NCBI GenBank assembly: GCA_030640215.1
Contig: DAOWJU010000055.1
Span: forward strand, 1 to 7,445
DNA length: 7,445 bases
Source of the DNA: Desulfuromonadales bacterium
Lineage (GTDB): Bacteria > Desulfobacterota > Desulfuromonadia > Desulfuromonadales > BM103
Reading direction: 5' to 3'
Made by a program: the position numbers and the translations under genes. The notes beneath the pieces were generated by a model. That model was not told where the DNA came from. It saw only the letters and a program-made list of their open reading frames with translations, and did not search any database. How positions within the stretch are numbered: the first letter of the stretch is position 1; each line of letters begins with the position of its first letter. Shown one piece after another: positions 6,406 through 7,445 of this stretch.

Positions 6406-6454
6406 GTTGAAAGCGTCTCGCGCGAGTGCTGCGTCCCGGAAAGGGTCGAAGATT

Positions 6455-6488
6455 AAAAACGTAAGAGCGACCCGGGAAGGTCGCTCTT
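6455..6488 (-). terminator. Rho-independent terminator after the histidine kinase
   Basis: AAGAGCGACC (6463-6472) and GGTCGCTCTT (6479-6488) form a perfect 10-bp stem with a 6-base loop. On the - strand the stem is followed after three bases by TTTTT (6455-6459). It lies 85 bases beyond the kinase stop and upstream of the methyltransferase promoter, so the two - strand genes are separate transcription units. The + strand side has only a poor T tract. Confidence 0.8.
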
Positions 6489-6573
6489 GTGTTGCTACTG
6501 GTCGGGATGTCTGGCTTTGATCAATGATTTCCCAACCGTCGAAGTCTTTACAGTAATAACGTCAGTTCAGCCA

Positions 6574-7445
6574 CTACGAATATGGCACGGTAAAATGTAT
6601 CTGAGTCCCTTCACCTGGAGCACTTTTTACTTTGATTTCACCGCCATGTGTTTCGACGATTTCCTTAACAATACTCATTCCAAGTCCCAACCCATGAACC
6701 GCTGTGTCGTCTGCATTGGCGCGGTAAAATTTGTCAAAAATCCGCTCAAGCTGCTCCTCGTTCATGCCGATGCCGTGATCGATCACGGAAATCTGCAATA
6801 TCTCTGGGTTTGCTGTTGCCACCAGCTCAACCAATCCACCATCGGGAGAATACTTTACCGCATTGCTGAGCAGATTATTCAACACCTGAACAATTCTCCC
6901 TTCATCGATCGCTACCATCTCCGGTAACTCATCGCTTGTATGCAAGCTGAAAAGATGTTGCGGTGCGTTTTGCTCGAAATGATCGACCACATTGGCAATT
7001 AGTTTGCGAATTGGTGCTGGCTTCTTTTGCAGACCCAGACAATAACCATTCTCAAGTTTACCAATATCAAGCAGGTCATCGATGATGCGCGACAGCATCT
7101 CCGCATTCTCAATGATAATATTGAGGAACTCGTCTCTTTTGTCCGTTGCGATGGAAGCACCCCCCTGCGCATGGAGCAGCAGTTCGGCATAGCCAATGAT
7201 CGATGCCAGTGGCGTGCTCAGCTCATGTGCTGCCGTTGAAATGAATTCACCTTTGAGTTTATCGCTTTTTAATAACGCTGACATCGCGTGCTTGTGATTG
7301 ATTGCCAACGCTGCCAGGTCGGCAGCTGAGTTGATTAGCTCCAGTTCGAATGGTCCCGGTTCGCGCGGTTCCGTATAGTATATGGCAAAGGTGCCTAGAA
7401 CCTCACCGTCATTGGCGAAGATTGGCTGCGACCAGCACGACCTTA
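6574..7445 (-). CDS. GAF-domain sensor histidine kinase (5' end outside window)
   Basis: The frame is open to the right edge, giving at least 289 residues, with the true start beyond the window. A TTG at 7306-7308 could be taken as a start, but it lies inside the protein. Codons from 7443 to 7309 read as the end of a GAF domain (CWSQPIFANDGEVLGTF, then YYTEPREPGPFELELINSAA), a form usual in GAF or PAS-GAF hybrid kinases. The HisKA domain follows, with H-box EFISTAAHELSTPLASIIGY, whose phospho-acceptor His codon is 7225-7227. HATPase_c follows, with N-box NNLLSNAVKYSPDGG, G1 DHGIGMNEEQLERIFDKFYR and G2 HGLGLGMSIVKEIVETHGGE, so the kinase core looks intact. No membrane segment lies in the visible part. 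No response regulator is seen downstream, and its partner and signal are unknown. A terminator at 6463-6488 closes the gene. Confidence 0.93.
   Translation of the reverse strand, partial: RSCWSQPIFANDGEVLGTFAIYYTEPREPGPFELELINSAADLAALAINHKHAMSALLKSDKLKGEFISTAAHELSTPLASIIGYAELLLHAQGGASIATDKRDEFLNIIIENAEMLSRIIDDLLDIGKLENGYCLGLQKKPAPIRKLIANVVDHFEQNAPQHLFSLHTSDELPEMVAIDEGRIVQVLNNLLSNAVKYSPDGGLVELVATANPEILQISVIDHGIGMNEEQLERIFDKFYRANADDTAVHGLGLGMSIVKEIVETHGGEIKVKSAPGEGTQIHFTVPYS

Noticed and set aside
6487..6927. Open reading frame of 146 codons on the + strand
   Set aside because: It is antisense to the histidine kinase ATPase domain, has an atypical composition rich in His, Cys and Trp, and no SD; the - strand gene explains the region.

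Overview
The window is an ordinary-looking chromosomal segment of a Gram-negative bacterium, roughly 50% GC. It carries six complete protein genes and a seventh that runs off the right edge. The Gram-negative call rests on an LPS-core-type kinase of the InaA/WaaP superfamily and a periplasmic TRAP-type binding protein with a Sec signal peptide. The mix of sfsA, a guaC-type GMP reductase, tmcAL, an orphan TRAP receptor and a GAF histidine kinase would suit a marine or sediment anaerobe such as a Desulfuromonadales relative. That placement is only a guess from gene content.

Left block, + strand (1-3250): sfsA, guaC (GMP reductase, purine salvage) and tmcAL (tRNA-Met cytidine acetate ligase) follow one another with gaps of about 70 bp. 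A textbook hairpin terminator closes the block at 3211-3246. A perfect TATAAT lies just ahead of guaC. At the extreme left, an open frame ends in an ATGA overlap with the sfsA start, so sfsA may be the last gene of an operon that begins outside the window.

Middle (3250-5570): a TRAP-type solute-binding receptor (- strand) faces tmcAL convergently. It is divergent from an InaA-like kinase (+ strand). The 278-bp divergent spacer carries a candidate promoter for the receptor and a dyad next to an 11-bp direct repeat. No DctQ or DctM membrane subunits are present within the window. The 151-bp convergent spacer between the kinase and the next gene holds a double-hairpin palindromic element that resembles a dispersed intergenic repeat.

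Right block, - strand (5575-7445): a TylF/MycF-type O-methyltransferase has its own candidate promoter and strong SD. Upstream of it, and separated by a terminator, is a GAF-domain sensor histidine kinase whose 5' end lies outside the window. The kinase and methyltransferase together could concern cell-surface glycan chemistry, but nothing in the sequence links them directly.

I found no RNA genes, CRISPR array, insertion sequence or phage gene, and no clearly new multi-gene system. The most useful second looks are the corrected methyltransferase start, the open GAF-kinase frame at the edge, the kinase lacking the usual catalytic-loop aspartate, the orphan TRAP receptor and the palindromic repeat.
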